Positions 46,800-58,745 of a stretch of 64,000 nucleotides of DNA are shown here, piece by piece. This DNA comes from Mesostigma viride (taxonomy: Eukaryota; Streptophyta; Mesostigmatophyceae; Mesostigmatales; Mesostigmataceae). Positions within the stretch are counted from its first letter, which is position 1, and every line of letters begins with the position of its first letter. Both the position numbers and the translations under genes were made by a program. The stretch covers positions 761,895-825,894 of the forward strand of contig RPFO01000016.1 of NCBI GenBank assembly GCA_009746045.1, read 5' to 3'. Under the pieces are notes generated by a model. That model was not told the DNA's origin, did not search any database, and worked only from the letters and a program-made list of their open reading frames with translations.

Positions 46800-48783
46800 A
46801 GAAGCCACGAGCCACGAGCCACGAGATAGCCATGGCTGACGGCGGAGCTCATAACTTTCACGTTTGAGCACCGAATTTAGCCGTGAATATCACAATCGAT
46901 GCGTCTTTCTACGACGCACATGCTGATATAATTTTCCGACGCTATTACGCAATATACGATGAGCAAACGTCTCTCGACGCAACGCAGCCTGGCGGCTGCG
47001 CTCGGCAATGCAAATACGCCTGCAGCTTCGGCTGCAGCTTCGCCCACCGGCCCAGATGGCAACGGTGACACTAGTCGTGCACTGGTGCTCGCCCAGCCTC
47101 CCGGGCTTGCCTCGCCATCTGCATCGCCTGATCCTAAGCGCAGTCGCTCTGCTGAGCCGCCCTGGGAAGAGACCTCCTTCGACGTCAACAGCTCCGGCTT
47201 CTGGCAACGCAGCCCCAGTTGGTTCATGGAAGACGTGTTTCACGGCAATCACGCCTCGCTTCTAGCCCTGTGCGTGTACCTCACGTCCCACAACCGCGGC
47301 CGCGGGCCTGGTAATGGCCAGCTTGTCGACCCCGCCGAGACTCTCCCCGTCCTTCCCCGCATGAGTCGCCCCAAGCTCCAACGCTTCGCCCTCTGCTCCC
47401 TTGTTGGACGCTCCGAAGCCGAGATCTGGGCTCCCAAACCGCCCCCCTCCACCTTCCCCACCGAAGCCACCATCCGCACCCTCCTCAAGGAAGCTTTCGA
47501 GCAGCACGTGACCCCTCTTGCCGCAGATGTGGCGGCAATTGGTGGCACGCTGGCTGCTGAGCTTCCCACCATCCCCACCGCCACCGCCACCCTCCTCGCC
47601 TCCACCCCCCCCCCCCTCCGCCTCCACCGACTCCATCACCGCCCAGCTCCGCGACATCGACCAGCGCCTCAAGGATAATGCAATCGCTATCGAGGTCTTG
47701 CAGAACACGGCAGGCCTCACCGCCCAGGCAGTGAAGGACATTGCCGCCAAGCCAGCCTCGGCTGGCCCGGCCGGCGATGCTCCTCCCATCACGACCTGGG
47801 CGGACATGCTTAAGCAACATACCACCTCCACCACCTCCGCCGTCGCAGCCCAGCTCCAGCGGCAGACGCTTGACCTCCGCGAGGAGGCCGAGCTCGCCAA
47901 GCGCAGCCTCAACGCCATACTCAAGAACTTGGACATGGAAGAAGGTGAGAATTCCGAGAAGCTTGCACGTGCGTTTGAGAGCAAAATCCTTGCACGCATG
48001 GGCCTTCTTGGTGAGATCAAGCTGACCGCCCACCGCCTCCCCCGCGCGCGGGGTAAGGCAGGGGCGCCTCCGCTTCTTCTCATCTTTGATAGCCCAGCGG
48101 ACAAGATTTCGTTTCTCAGACGCCGCAAGCGGCTCGCGAATACTCCCTTCACCGTGGACGACGACTTGACCCTGGCACAGCAACAACGGCGACGGGAGCT
48201 ATGGCCGACCTACACCCAGCTCCGGCAGACCAAGGCGGGCCAGCCGGTGTACTGGAAGGGGGCGGCCATCTACGTCGGCCACAAGCCCTGGCAAGCGACC
48301 CCCTCGACCACCGCGGCCCCAGCAACTCCAGCCCCAGCCTAGGGGAATACAGCAGTAGTGTAGAATAGTTAGACAGTGGCCTTGTACATGCCCGCCTACT
48401 ACAGGCACTATACCAGCTTAGGCCTAGCCTTTTTAGTCATGTCCATGTGTGCCTATGATGAGCCACACTCCAGACGATGCCTAGTTTTATTTAGTAATGC
48501 TGTGCCCATGCAGAGAGCTGCTCTCTGCTGAGATGCCACGCTCTAGTTTTTGTATAGCCATGATGATCTTCCCCCTCACAGGCATGCTCCCCCCCTTACC
48601 CGGGCATAGCGTGATAGACCATGAGGGTGCGGGTGCCCTGGTGCACCTAGAGCAGGGGTAGCTTACATTCCCACCCTTGCATGAAGTAGCCTAGAATGTA
48701 TTAAAAGCCATATGCCCCTTCTCAGGGCTATGTGCTACATCTACTCCCAACGGAGTGATGTTGATAATTAATTAATTAATTAA
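46800..48783 (+). mobile_element. complete ORF1-only retrotransposon, non-autonomous
   Basis: The element is flanked by a perfect 12-bp direct repeat, TAAGTTATACAG, at 46788-46799 and 48784-48795. It begins with CCACGAG repeats, has a ~160-base leader, one ORF1-type reading frame (46959-48342) and a 440-base 3' UTR with hairpin CTCCCAACGGAG. It ends in an ATTA tail. There is no reverse transcriptase or endonuclease. It resembles in design the half-L1 elements of mammals, which keep only ORF1. Its 3' end is shared with the reverse-transcriptase elements here, so these probably mobilise it. Confidence 0.85.
46959..48342 (+). CDS. ORF1-type protein of the non-autonomous element, one frameshift
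   Basis: About 461 residues in two overlapping frames: 46,959 to about 47,610 and about 47,610 to 48,342. They are joined by a one-base shift in a run of 12 C (47,605-47,616), probably slippage in the run or a sequencing error. The N-terminal part is Ala/Pro-rich with LAQPPGLASPSASPDPKR, also seen in the 820-1145 fragment. The middle is helical and Gln/Ala-rich (SITAQLRDIDQRLKDNAIA), plausibly a coiled coil. The C-terminal part has LLIFDSPADKISFLRRRKRL, then VDDDLTLAQQQRRRELWPTY and QPVYWKGAAIYVG. This last module is common in algal and plant non-LTR elements and is taken to bind nucleic acid. No zinc knuckle is visible. Confidence 0.75.
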
Positions 48784-48795
48784 TAAGTTATACAG

Positions 48796-51700
48796 CACCA
48801 AACATGCATCAAACATCATGGCTGGATGACCTAATATGACTGAATCAGGCAGCCATAGCCAAAGCATCATCCACTCTCACAACGTGTTGAGCACATTGGC
48901 TCACACCCAACAGTTTTGTCCTCAATTGAGGACAGTGCAATGCTGTTAATAACTCTCACACACAAAAAAAATTAAATATGGGGCTTTGAACCATGATCAT
49001 TTATGATGTGTTTGAGAGTTCCAATGCTTAACATCATCCATATGCGCGCATTTCCTATTTAATTATGAATTGTTACGTGCAGGGGGGCCTGCATCGGCAA
49101 CCAAGGAAACCCTCCACTATAATGCACGAGAGAATGAGACACAAAGACCATGCTTCCAAGGACCACAAGCGGTCACCAAACCCATAGGACACCTCCCTAA
49201 CATGTGGCAGCCACCCCGGGGCTGCCCATGCTTGGCCACCCCACGGACAGCTATGGCATATGGCCAGGAACCCGATACGGGCAACTGCACTTGGCAGAGC
49301 ACTAGGAAAGCTAGCTATGCCAAACTAGGGTAAGGACAGGTTTTCAGTGGCCGAGTAAGGTCCTAGGTCTTCGTAGGACGCTTAGGTGACACCATGGTGC
49401 TTTAGCACCCTAAGTAGAGCCATGCATGCAATATAAAGGGCTCATTATAGGTATCGCAAAGACGAAGAGCCTATCACAGCAGCAGAATGCCAACATGACA
49501 AGGTCAACTCCTCTACCTAGCTCCCTCTAGAAAAAGGGTTATATGTCAGAAACCAAATAGGCAAGATCCCAGAAAGCCTGGGAAAAAATTTCAGCAACAA
49601 GGCAGCAACAAGAAACTATCCACACGTACGCTTACCATAGCAAGCAAGGCATTGCTTCTAACGCCAGCGTTGGCCATGCAGATAACGATTACCTTTGCAT
49701 TGACGGAACGGAAGGAAAAAACGGTGGCCAGCTAACACTCGCCTCTCCCCATTCAACAGCGGCATGAAAATGAAGGGGCTGGGCATAATACACCATCGAA
49801 ATCATACAATGTAATCGAATAACAACCTACGACATGTGTTGTCGTAATTTATATGAAGAAACGGATGCGGATGATGTCCGGAGACGGCTTCTCGACGTGC
49901 TCCCAGCCGGCCAGATGCGCGGAAAGGCTCGAAAATTATAAAAGAAAGCATGGGGACGCGCGGGCAGCACCTAGCCTTGCGGCAAATGAAATCTATGGCT
50001 CGCGCCCACCGCCGTCGTCGCCAGGCGCAACGACGATCTGACGACATAAAAACTGGGTATATTTAACGCTTCCAGCCGCCCAAAATACTTGTACCCAGAA
50101 CTCGCCCTTGAACCCGAAAGCGTAACAATACCCACCCTCACGGTATCCGCTGCTAATGTCAAGAAAAAAGCGCGCATCACAGAGCAGTATACCGGCTTGT
50201 CATGCAATCTACGTCGCCTCCCGTTTTTCTGCAAACTAGACAAATTCCGTTCATCAAAGAATTTTTTAGAGAATCAAAAGCGATTGCCCCCCAAAAACAG
50301 CTTGGGCGGAAGCTCTAGATGTCGATCTATAATTCTGTCTTGGTCCGGGGCAAAACGATCGCCTGTATAGTTCAGGCAAGCCTCGGACCTGGCTCGACCC
50401 CATAGCCGCAATTTGCGGGAACACACGCACGCATTGCAACGTTCCCACCAAAATAGGTACTTTTCTCCACCACATAATTTACAGGTACGGACGGGTCCTG
50501 TCGACCCCAGTACCGCGCCGCGCCGGGTACCGAGTCCATTTTCGCGGGAAAAGGGTCAGATGACCGTTGGGACCAAGGTTTCGCGCCAATACCTGCTGCT
50601 GAAGGTGCTGTCCTTATTGGGAGGATTTTGTCCTCAATTGAGGACATGTGAGTTTGGGGCAACATGCCTCGTGGGAACGGAGGTGCTGGGTTGTCATTCC
50701 ATAACGCGTGCAATACTGAAAGAAAAAGGCACGTGTCAGTAATGCAAGGCTTGGATATAGGTTGAGTGATCCATGAGCTTACATGCAGGCAAAGATGACG
50801 CTGGAATGCATGCTAGCAAATGGTGGCAAGATGCTAACAACACATGATTATACACCATGATTATGGGCACCTAGCTGATCTTCTTGCACAATCAACGCAG
50901 TATAAACCATGCATCAACATCCAATCCTCACGATATATGCACGGCTTGACGATGTATACAGCACCTAAATACTGCACCGGCACAACTGCAACCTGCTATG
51001 GCTGACATGCAAGCAACGTCGAGTAGGATGGCGGTCTTAGAGAGGCTGGGCGCAGAGGTCGGTAGAAATAAGCGGAAAACTGGCAGAAACTAGGTAGAAA
51101 CACGATATACTTACGCCTGCAAGCACTATTGAGCCAGTGGCAGAGGCCATTTCCAGGAAAATACAGCATACCGGGTAGCAATAGCCACGGTCATGCCTTA
51201 CGCTATTTGCAGGCACCATCATGCGCCCGGAGCTACCCAATAAAAGTCTGCAAAAATCTCGGTTTAGCCGAGAGTCCGGGCGTTCGGAATGAATAAACAT
51301 GTGTTAAGAAGTCGAAACACCATGGAAATTATACCAATTAAGCATGGTGCCGCAGCAGACCCGCCGAGTCTTGACGTAATAATATGCATGCCGGTGTTCA
51401 GGGTTTCCGCATGAAAGTTGGGTGAGAAACTGGAAAAAACTACGTTTCCTTTGCCCCTGCATGCTAGTACCTCAACAAACTCGTAGAAACCTAATTATCA
51501 ACCTTTGAACGCATCATCATGGTCGTGCCACCCAACAGCCACTGAAATTCGCGCGAAAACTGGCGAGATCTACCTGCCGCCATCGCCCCGTCGTCTTCAC
51601 CTTCGTCCCGCGAAAATGCCTGATTTCAGTGGTACATATTTGTTTGCAGCTAGCTAAATTAATTAATAATATTTGTTTGCAGCTAGCTGTCACAAAAAAA

Positions 51701-51800
51701 ATACCAAAAATACCAGGATTTTTTCTTGAATTCTATGAGATGTTTCTGACCTATGTTGAAAGTTTCAGACCAAAAATCGCATGTTTAATAGGTTTGCCAC
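48796..51800. other. intergenic, no gene recognised
   Basis: Three kilobases of moderately AT-rich sequence with only short, unsupported frames. The 18-base perfect palindrome TGTCCTCAATTGAGGACA occurs twice, at about 48,914 and 50,630, each time preceded by TTT. An inverted-repeat pair around AACGCGATATATCGCGTT links this region to 45,457 (see findings). Confidence 0.4.
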
Positions 51801-53080
51801 GTGTCAGATTACAACGCGATACATCGCGTTCTAACCCTACAACGCGATGTATCGCGTTGTAAAAAAACACGGGTTAATTAACTGAGGTGTGAACCCAAAT
51901 TAAGGTGTTAAGTTACCATAATAACTAGCGACCCCCATGCAGCCCTGCTGATGGACCGCTGTGTCTGCTCTACGCCCGGCCGCGCTGAGGACTGGACGGA
52001 CGCCGAGCGCGAGCGGAACCGGTGCCGACATGAGTACCTGGCGGCCCTGGACGCCCGTGCGGACCTCGACGCGCTGGAGCCGGAATTAAGGGTGCTCGAT
52101 CCCAACGCCGCCATTTTTGCGGGCTTAATTGCGGCCCGCGCTCCGTTGCTGGCGGCCAGGCACCTGCCGGTCATGCCCCGCCGCCGCCCCGGCCCGCTCG
52201 ATCTACCGGCCGCCAGGACCCCAAGGTCTTGGCCGCCCGACACCGCCTCAAGCGTAACCGGGACCCGCTGCAGAAACGGGTGCTCAAGGCCGCCCTTGTG
52301 GAGGCCTGAGAGCACGCTCAGGATATGCAGAGGCGGCCTCAGTGCATCGCAGAATCATGCCAAGGCCTGCCGAAACGAGGAAAGAGCTGGAAAAGGAGCT
52401 GGCACAGCTTCCCAGCGCCCAGCCCAACCCTCTCGCCCTCGCCATTGTTCAGCCCGGACAGGCTTACCCGCCAAACCCTCGCCAAGCGCCTCGCCTGAAC
52501 CCAAGAAACCATGCCACGATCGCCACAAATGGAGCCAATACTTGCCCGGCGACGGAATGTTCTCCCTCGTCGAGTGGCAGAGACTGTCGCCGCAGGAATG
52601 CGTCGAGGTTCTCGAGTTCCTCGTACAGGAACGGAAGCTCTTCGTGGCCATGAAGGGGGGCGCGGCTATCGACTACCGCGACACGTCCTGGCTCTACCAG
52701 TTTGACGAACCAAGCCAACGCCTGTTTATCTTGACCAGCCACTACCAGCGCAGCGTCGGCGACATCACCAGAGCGATCAACGCCAGCCTCGCACAGCCGG
52801 CGCTGCCCCATCGGCTCCCTCCCTCTGCAAGGATGACATCCGCGCAGTGCTGGAGGAGCACGTGACCTGGCCGCTGGCCGAGAAGCTGACATCGCTGAAC
52901 ACCACGCTCAACACGGTGGAAGCCCGGGTCTCCAACGTGGAAACCAAGGTCGTCCACAAGCTACAACCCCAGTTCACGGCGCTACACACCGCGGCGCAGG
53001 CTTCGGAAACGCATGCTGCACTTGTCTCTCGCCTTAATAACCAGGTGCATGGAGGGCAAGTGTGGCGTGCTCCTGAAGAA

Positions 53081-53572
53081 GGCCGGGCCCACTTCAAATG
53101 TTCCGAAAAGTGTGACACTTTTTGTCGTTTTTTTGACTTTTTCGACGATCGTCACTGTGCAGAGTGATTCGTCGTGCGAAATCGTGCGAAATTGTGCGAA
53201 ATTTGCTGAAATCGTGTGAAATTAGCTGAAATCGTGCGAATTTGTGCGAAATTTGCTGAAATTGTGCGAAATTTCATGTGAAAAATGTCGACGGTAAAAA
53301 ATTTTGATGTGCACAACGTGTGTGAATTCATGCGAAATTTTGTCAAACGTCACTCCCCAAAACGACCCTTGGTTGAAATCCATGCGAAATTGTGCGAAAT
53401 CATGCAAAATTGTGCGAAATCGTGCGAAATCGTGCGAAAATGTGTGAAAATTTTGCGAAAATCACGCGAAAATCACGCGAACTCGTGCGAAATTTTATTT
53501 TTTTTTGCGAAAATAGCGAAAAAGTGTCACACACTTGGCTTGGACGGCGGAACATTTGAAGTGGGCCCGGCC
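53081..53572. mobile_element. 492-bp inverted-repeat element in the ORF1 pseudogene
   Basis: The ends are inverted repeats of 25 bases starting GGCCGGGCCCACTTCAAATG. The flanks show a 4-base direct repeat AGAA. The interior is built of degenerate TGCGAAAT and TGCTGAAAT units with no coding capacity. It splits the ORF1 reading frame and so is younger than that copy. The superfamily is unclear. Confidence 0.75.
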
Positions 53573-54422
53573 AGAAGCTTGAGGCCATCACCGCCCACAT
53601 GCACCGAGGCCCTGGCCACACAGGTCCCCAAGATAGCGGAGCAGACGGCCACCATTGCATCCCAGCCACCCCGGCAGGATGCTGGCGACCTCCCGCCGCT
53701 CTCCTACGCGGACCTGCTGCGGTCAGCGACCGCCTCCACCACCAACGCCATCGCCACAAAGCTCCAGGAGCTGGAGGACCACCGCCAGGCCCAGCAACGG
53801 GAGGTCACCGACCGCGCTCGCCGCGAGTGCCGAGTGGTGCTACGTTGCTTCCCCCAGAAGCCAGGTGAGACGTCAACCTCCCTAAGTTGCTGACGAGCTC
53901 AAGAACCAGCTTCTTACCCTCATGGGCCTGGTAGGTGAGGTAGAACTGCGTGGGTGCCACCGCCTTCCCCACTCACGGGACAAGGCGGCTCCCCCACCAT
54001 GCAGTCCTACTCACCTTCCCCTCCCCTGAGGATAAGCAGCGGTTCCTCTCTCGTCGCAAGCGGTTGCACGACCTCACCTGGACGCTGGATGACGACCTCA
54101 CCCCCGCTCAGCAACAGCAGCGACGCGACCTGTGGCCGGAATACCTCCGCCATATAAGCAGGACCCCCAGAAGCCCAAGGTGTACTGGAGGGGCGGGGAC
54201 CTGATGATCAACCACGTACAAGATGTGGATCGACGCCCCCAGCGGGCTAGAATAGCAATAGCCCTAGCTCAGTTGTAACCATTGGCGTCACTGCCGCTAA
54301 GGCAGCCATGCCTAGAATGTTGCCTAGCTGTGCCAACACACCTATAGTCACGTGCCGCCAACGCACGGTACACAACCAGCCATAGCCTTAGCCTAGTCCT
54401 AGTACAGCCATGCTACGCCCTG

Positions 54423-55740
54423 CAGTGAACAGCCATACGGCGTATAATACGCCGTATGGCGCGTATTATACGCCATACGCAAGATTTCCGTATGGGTATG
54501 GGAAAAAAAATACGCACTGCGTATGGTTTGCGTATTTTTTGCGTATTGCGTATTTTTTGCGTATTTTTTGCGTATTTTTTGCGTATGAACCGCGTTCGAA
54601 GTAGCTTCTGGCATCATTTTGGACGGCAGTGGAGCCGGAACTAGACTGTATCTAGGCGACCTGGAACTCCGCGACAAATAAACGACATGCAGGTGCCAAG
54701 CTGGCCGTGCATGTACGACTGTACGTGCATTGCTGCAGATTGCTGCGTGTCGGACTAGGGTCTAGGAGACGAAGGACGAGGAAATTAGGTGACGAAGTTA
54801 TGTTGTCTGCCAACAAGGGCGCGCATCTGGCACCTAACATTTAATCGTAGCACAATTGACATCCAGGCACCATGGCTAGCGACGGTGATGGTGTGGGTCT
54901 ATGGAACACGATGATGACTGGGCCGACGAGATGCAGGCCGTATTCGAGACTGTCTGGACACACATCGTGAAAGAACAGACTCTCAACAAGAAAGGGCAGC
55001 CGACAGGTAACTACAAGCTAAGTGACGTGCACACTTTTGGATGCAGAATTCTCGGGTTCTACCACCCGAGCAAGGCTAGCACCCGCCATATCATGGGCGC
55101 TACGTACGCGAAGGAGGCAAGAGTGAGCGAGTGCAAGAGGCCGCCGGAGGCATTACGTCGCAGGCTGCGGGGTATTTGGTGTGACTCGCGATGCACATAA
55201 ATGCCTTATTTAGCCATGCAGGCTGCTGCTAGCCAGCCACCGTACCATATGTGTTAATGGTTTAGGGAAGCTGGGTCGGGTTGCTGGCATGCATGGTATC
55301 CTGCACGCTAGCCACATTGTTGGCAGCCCGTATGGATTCTTGCTTCATGTAGATCAATATTGCATGGTGGCCTACCACGAGTAGGCAAGATGTCTGTTTC
55401 TGGCACAATGTCTTATTACTTTTGGCAAGTTGGCCGACTGACCGTGTGCTATTTACAGACATTATTAATAACAACAGATGTACAATGCTTGTATTTGTAG
55501 GCATGCAGCGACGGCAACGGCAATATTATGTGATGATGTGTTAAATAAAGGCAAGTGGTGTTGCAAGAACACACAAAAAACATGCCTGATTGCTCAGAAT
55601 GTTGAAGAACCCCCTGAACCATGCAAAAAACAGCATTTTCAAGAGTCCCCGTATGGTTTGCGTATTATACCCCGTATGGCGTATTATACACCATACACAA
55701 GGGCCCCGTATGGCTGCGTATTGCGTATGGCTGTTCACTG
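54423..55740. mobile_element. hAT-like transposon with perfect 8-bp target duplication
   Basis: Inverted ends CAGTGAACAGCCATACG are flanked by ACGCCCTG at 54415-54422 and 55741-55748. The subterminal regions are packed with GCGTATT and CCGTATGG motifs on both sides, as binding sites for a hAT transposase usually are. The interior (54,650-55,620) has one 99-codon plus-strand frame (54,901-55,200; DDWADEMQAVFETVW…) that I do not recognise and no transposase motif. Non-autonomous. It lies within the 3' UTR of the ORF1 element. Confidence 0.88.
54901..55200 (+). CDS. hypothetical 99-residue frame inside the hAT-like element
   Basis: Begins MEHDDDWADEMQAVFETVW, continues through KEQTLNKKGQPTGNYKLSD to a basic C-terminus. 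It has a mixed amino-acid composition typical of real protein, unlike the repeat-derived frames around it. It may be a remnant of the transposase or of a captured gene. No motif is recognised. Confidence 0.25.
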   Translation: MEHDDDWADEMQAVFETVWTHIVKEQTLNKKGQPTGNYKLSDVHTFGCRILGFYHPSKASTRHIMGATYAKEARVSECKRPPEALRRRLRGIWCDSRCT

Positions 55741-56039
55741 ACGCCCTGGCTATGTTCAGATTACTTGCCCACGCTATACTTGTTATGCTACGCTTACATG
55801 GGTCTTATTGCACCCACATGACTGCCGGATCGTTAGCGTGTCCGTTTAGCTAGCGCGCCCGAATGCAGCTGGGGCATGCCTTTGGCATGAAGGAGACTGG
55901 GGGTCTCTGCCCTTTCTCCTGTAGTGCACACACAGGGATTAAAAGCACTTCGGTGCTCCGTGACTCCCCAACGGGAGCACGAGTTTAATTAATTAATTAA
56001 TTAATTAATTAATTAATTAAGGCCTGCCAAGCTCGCAAC

Positions 56040-58745
56040 CGGGGCACGGACATGCATGTGGTACCACCTCGACCGGCTCGGCGGCCGGCGGCAGCGCACC
56101 CCGGTGGAGCACACCGGCGGGACGGCACGGCGCCGGTCAGCCTTGACCGCTGGTTGGCCCACAATGTTTCCTTGGCAGGTGGGGCTCGCGCCCCCCCCCC
56201 CCGCCGCTTAATTCACCCCGAGACGGCCGCCCGTCTCGGTGTTGCAGGACCCCCCCCGCCGCCGGCGCCCCCCTCCTCGGCCGCGGACTACCAAGTCCCC
56301 GCCTTGCAGGAGGGCTGCCTTGCCACCAACTACGTCCGGTCCACCCCTTGTCTTCACTTTGATGGAATTGGACGGCGCCCTTGCTCGCTTGCGGTACGAC
56401 GCGGCCGGGTCGATCGGTGCCGACCATCTTTCTGCTGAGCTGCTGAAGACCCCTGACCGGCCAGGCGGTCAGAGAGAGATCTTCTGCTGGCGTTCTGCAA
56501 CCGTGTCCTGCTCTCTGATGAGCCTCCGCCTGCTGAGTGGCAGAGTCACCGGGCCATCCGCGTCCACAATGCTGTACAAGAGGGGCGCTCTGCTGCTAGC
56601 TGACCCCGGTAACTATGCAGGGTGACAGTACGTCTGCCTCCAGAGCACCGCGCCCTGAAGGTCTTCATGCGCATGATGCTGCACCGGCTCCGCGCCGCGC
56701 TGGATCCACACCTGGGTGAGTCTCAGATATGGGTTTTCGCCGTGGTCGTAACACTGTCATTGCTGTATTTGTCGCGCGCCGGTTGATGGAGTTGTGTCGC
56801 CTTTGCCAATGATGGTCTGCCGCTGGTCTTCATTTTTGTCGACTATATCAAGGCCTTTGACACGGTCGATCCTCTGGGACTGGCTCTTTGGGCCGGCAAT
56901 CCGGCTAGAGTGCCGGGATCGGGTACCACCAGCGTTTATTGCTGCCATTCGTCGACTGTATGAGGGCTCACAGCTAGGCAGTAGTGTGGACTGCGGAAGG
57001 CACCACCCCACCATTCCCCCTTCACCACGGGGTGTGGCAAGGTTGTCTCCTGCATCCCCATATTATAGGCCTGTTCATTATTGTCATGGATCACGTCGAT
57101 CATCATGCGCCGGGCACGTGCGCGCTTTACTGCTCTTAAGGGGTTCGAGCCCGGCTTGGACATGATCCCTTAACGAGCGCGAGCACGGCGGGTTTGGCAC
57201 TGGCTACCGCCTGGCTGACCTGATTCAGTATGCGGACGACATGCACCACCCTCATCGCGCGCCTCGAGCACATTCAGACCTGGCTGGACTGTCTGGGCTT
57301 GGAGGTGAGGGCGGTGGGGTACGTTGGAGATTAGTGTCAAAACTGAGGCGATGGTGATTGGGGCCTCTGGACAGTCGCCGGCTCCTCTGCCGCGCCTGCT
57401 CGACGGGATGGAGGTCCCGTTCCGTGACCGCTTTAAACTGTTGGGGAGTATGCTCCCTGATACGTACCGCCGACGATGTGGACATCCGCATCGGCCTGGC
57501 CTGGGCCCGAGGCTCCGTTCGCTCAACACCTACTGGCGCTCGAAGGGCCTGGGCGAGCACCACAAGTGCATGCTCTTCAAGGTCCTCGTCCTCACGGTGC
57601 TCAGGTATGGCGCCGAGGCGTGGACACTCACGGACACACTGGCAGCTAAGCTCGACGGCACGGTTTACAGGATGCTCCTACAGGTCCTGAATGTAGGGTT
57701 TTCCCAGCGAAGGTCATCAGAGTCTTTGTATCAGGGTATGCCTAGTATTTCGGACGAGATTAGGCAGCGTAGAATAGCATTTGTAGGACACCTTGCTCGC
57801 ACCAGCCAGGTCGACACCGCCCTTGGTCTGGCCGGCCCCCAGCGGCTTGGCTAACCAGGGCGGCATATTTTGACCTGGCCTGGCCCCAAGGACATTCCCA
57901 GGAAGCTAGCTAGGTGAACCTGCATGCCAGGAACTACACCCAGATGTTGCTGGCCGATCTAGTGGTCCCAGCTCAGTTTGAACACCGCATCCACTCCCTC
58001 TCCCTTCTTTGGACTGCCATGCAGAACAAGAAGCGGTGGCAGAAGATTGTCCAGGCTCACACGCCAGCCCCTGTGGGCATGCAAGCCACCCCCACCCCAA
58101 GAGGAAGGGGCGTTTTGCTGAGTAGTGTAGTTAGGATTTCATAGACTAGATAGCTTAGAGTTAGGTTAGTTCGATTACACCCTCCGCATTGGTAGTTTTA
58201 ATTCAGTTTAGCCAAAAGGCCCTTCGGAATTAGACATTAGCGTTTTATTGGTTGATAGTGCTACTGTGTCCGCCCAATTAATTAATTATTAGTTTGTTTG
58301 TTTGGTTACCGAACAACCGTTGAACTGGCTGCGAAATTTAATAATTCTTTGTTTGTTGACTTTGTTCTGTATAACCCAGCCGGGTGCACTGCTCTTACGG
58401 CTAGGAAAAGCACATTTTTCAGCCAGAGATTTAATATTTCTTTGTTTGTTAGCGAGAAAGCTGCACACGTGACAGGAAAATAATATTTATTTACACTTTC
58501 TTTGTTTGTTTGGTAGCTTCAAAAACTACAGTTCACTACACTCGGGAATTAGTTAATTAAAATTCTTTTGTTTTATTTATCGTTTGCAGCTGGTCGGCGC
58601 CCAGCCTCATAATTATTTAGTAAAACTACCAATGCGGAGGGTGTACGCGGCTTCCTCCACCTCCACCCCCCACCAAGGAATATGTGCTACATGATCTGAT
58701 TGATCTCCCCACGGAGGCATGTTATAATTTAATTTAATTTAATGA
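56040..58745 (+). pseudogene. decayed LINE reverse transcriptase with 3' tail
   Basis: Reverse-transcriptase blocks appear in order but in shifting frames: GSIGADHLSAELLK (56,400-56,450), FIFVDYIKAFDTVDPLGL (56,830-56,885; motif A), LADLIQYADDMH (57,205-57,250; YADD motif C), then a 176-codon frame (57,324-57,854) with RSKGLGEHHKCMLFKVLVLT, YGAEAWTL and SISDEIRQRRIAFVGHLAR. Many frameshifts and stops make it inactive. The upstream endonuclease is absent. The 3' end holds the hairpin CTCCCCACGGAG and a TTTAA tail (58,725-58,742), and is split by a TA-flanked MITE at 58,178-58,643. It is the longest reverse-transcriptase copy in the window. Confidence 0.82.
58178..58643. mobile_element. 466-bp Tc1/mariner-type MITE
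   Basis: Perfect 23-base terminal inverted repeats starting CACCCTCCGCATTGGTAG, flanked by TA on both sides (58176-58177, 58644-58645). The sister copy at 46,555-46,580 reads GTTCGATCACGCGGCTTCC without the insert, which is the empty site (with C for T in the TA). The interior is AT-rich, has four TTCTTTGTTTGTT-like repeats and no transposase. TA duplication with short inverted repeats indicates the Tc1/mariner group. Confidence 0.88.

Larger units (their letters stand above)
51940..56020 (+). pseudogene. second ORF1-type retroelement copy, interrupted twice
   Basis: From about 52,340 the plus strand encodes fragments of the ORF1 family: an N-terminal block (KPCHDRHKWSQYLPGD … ECVEVLEFLVQERKL), then a helical block (EEHVTWPLAEKLTSLNTTLN … VSNVETKV), then IAEQTATIASQPPRQDAGDL and a long helix. 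The last piece is FPSPEDKQRFLSRRKRLHDL with DDDLTPAQQQQRRDLWPEY (53,890-54,210). Several frameshifts separate them. A 492-base inverted-repeat element (53,081-53,572) and a hAT-like element (54,423-55,740) have inserted. The 3' end, with hairpin GACTCCCCAACGGGAG and a TTAA tail, is at 55,955-56,020. The part before 52,340 (RHRLKRNRDPLQKR) may come from another element. Confidence 0.7.
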
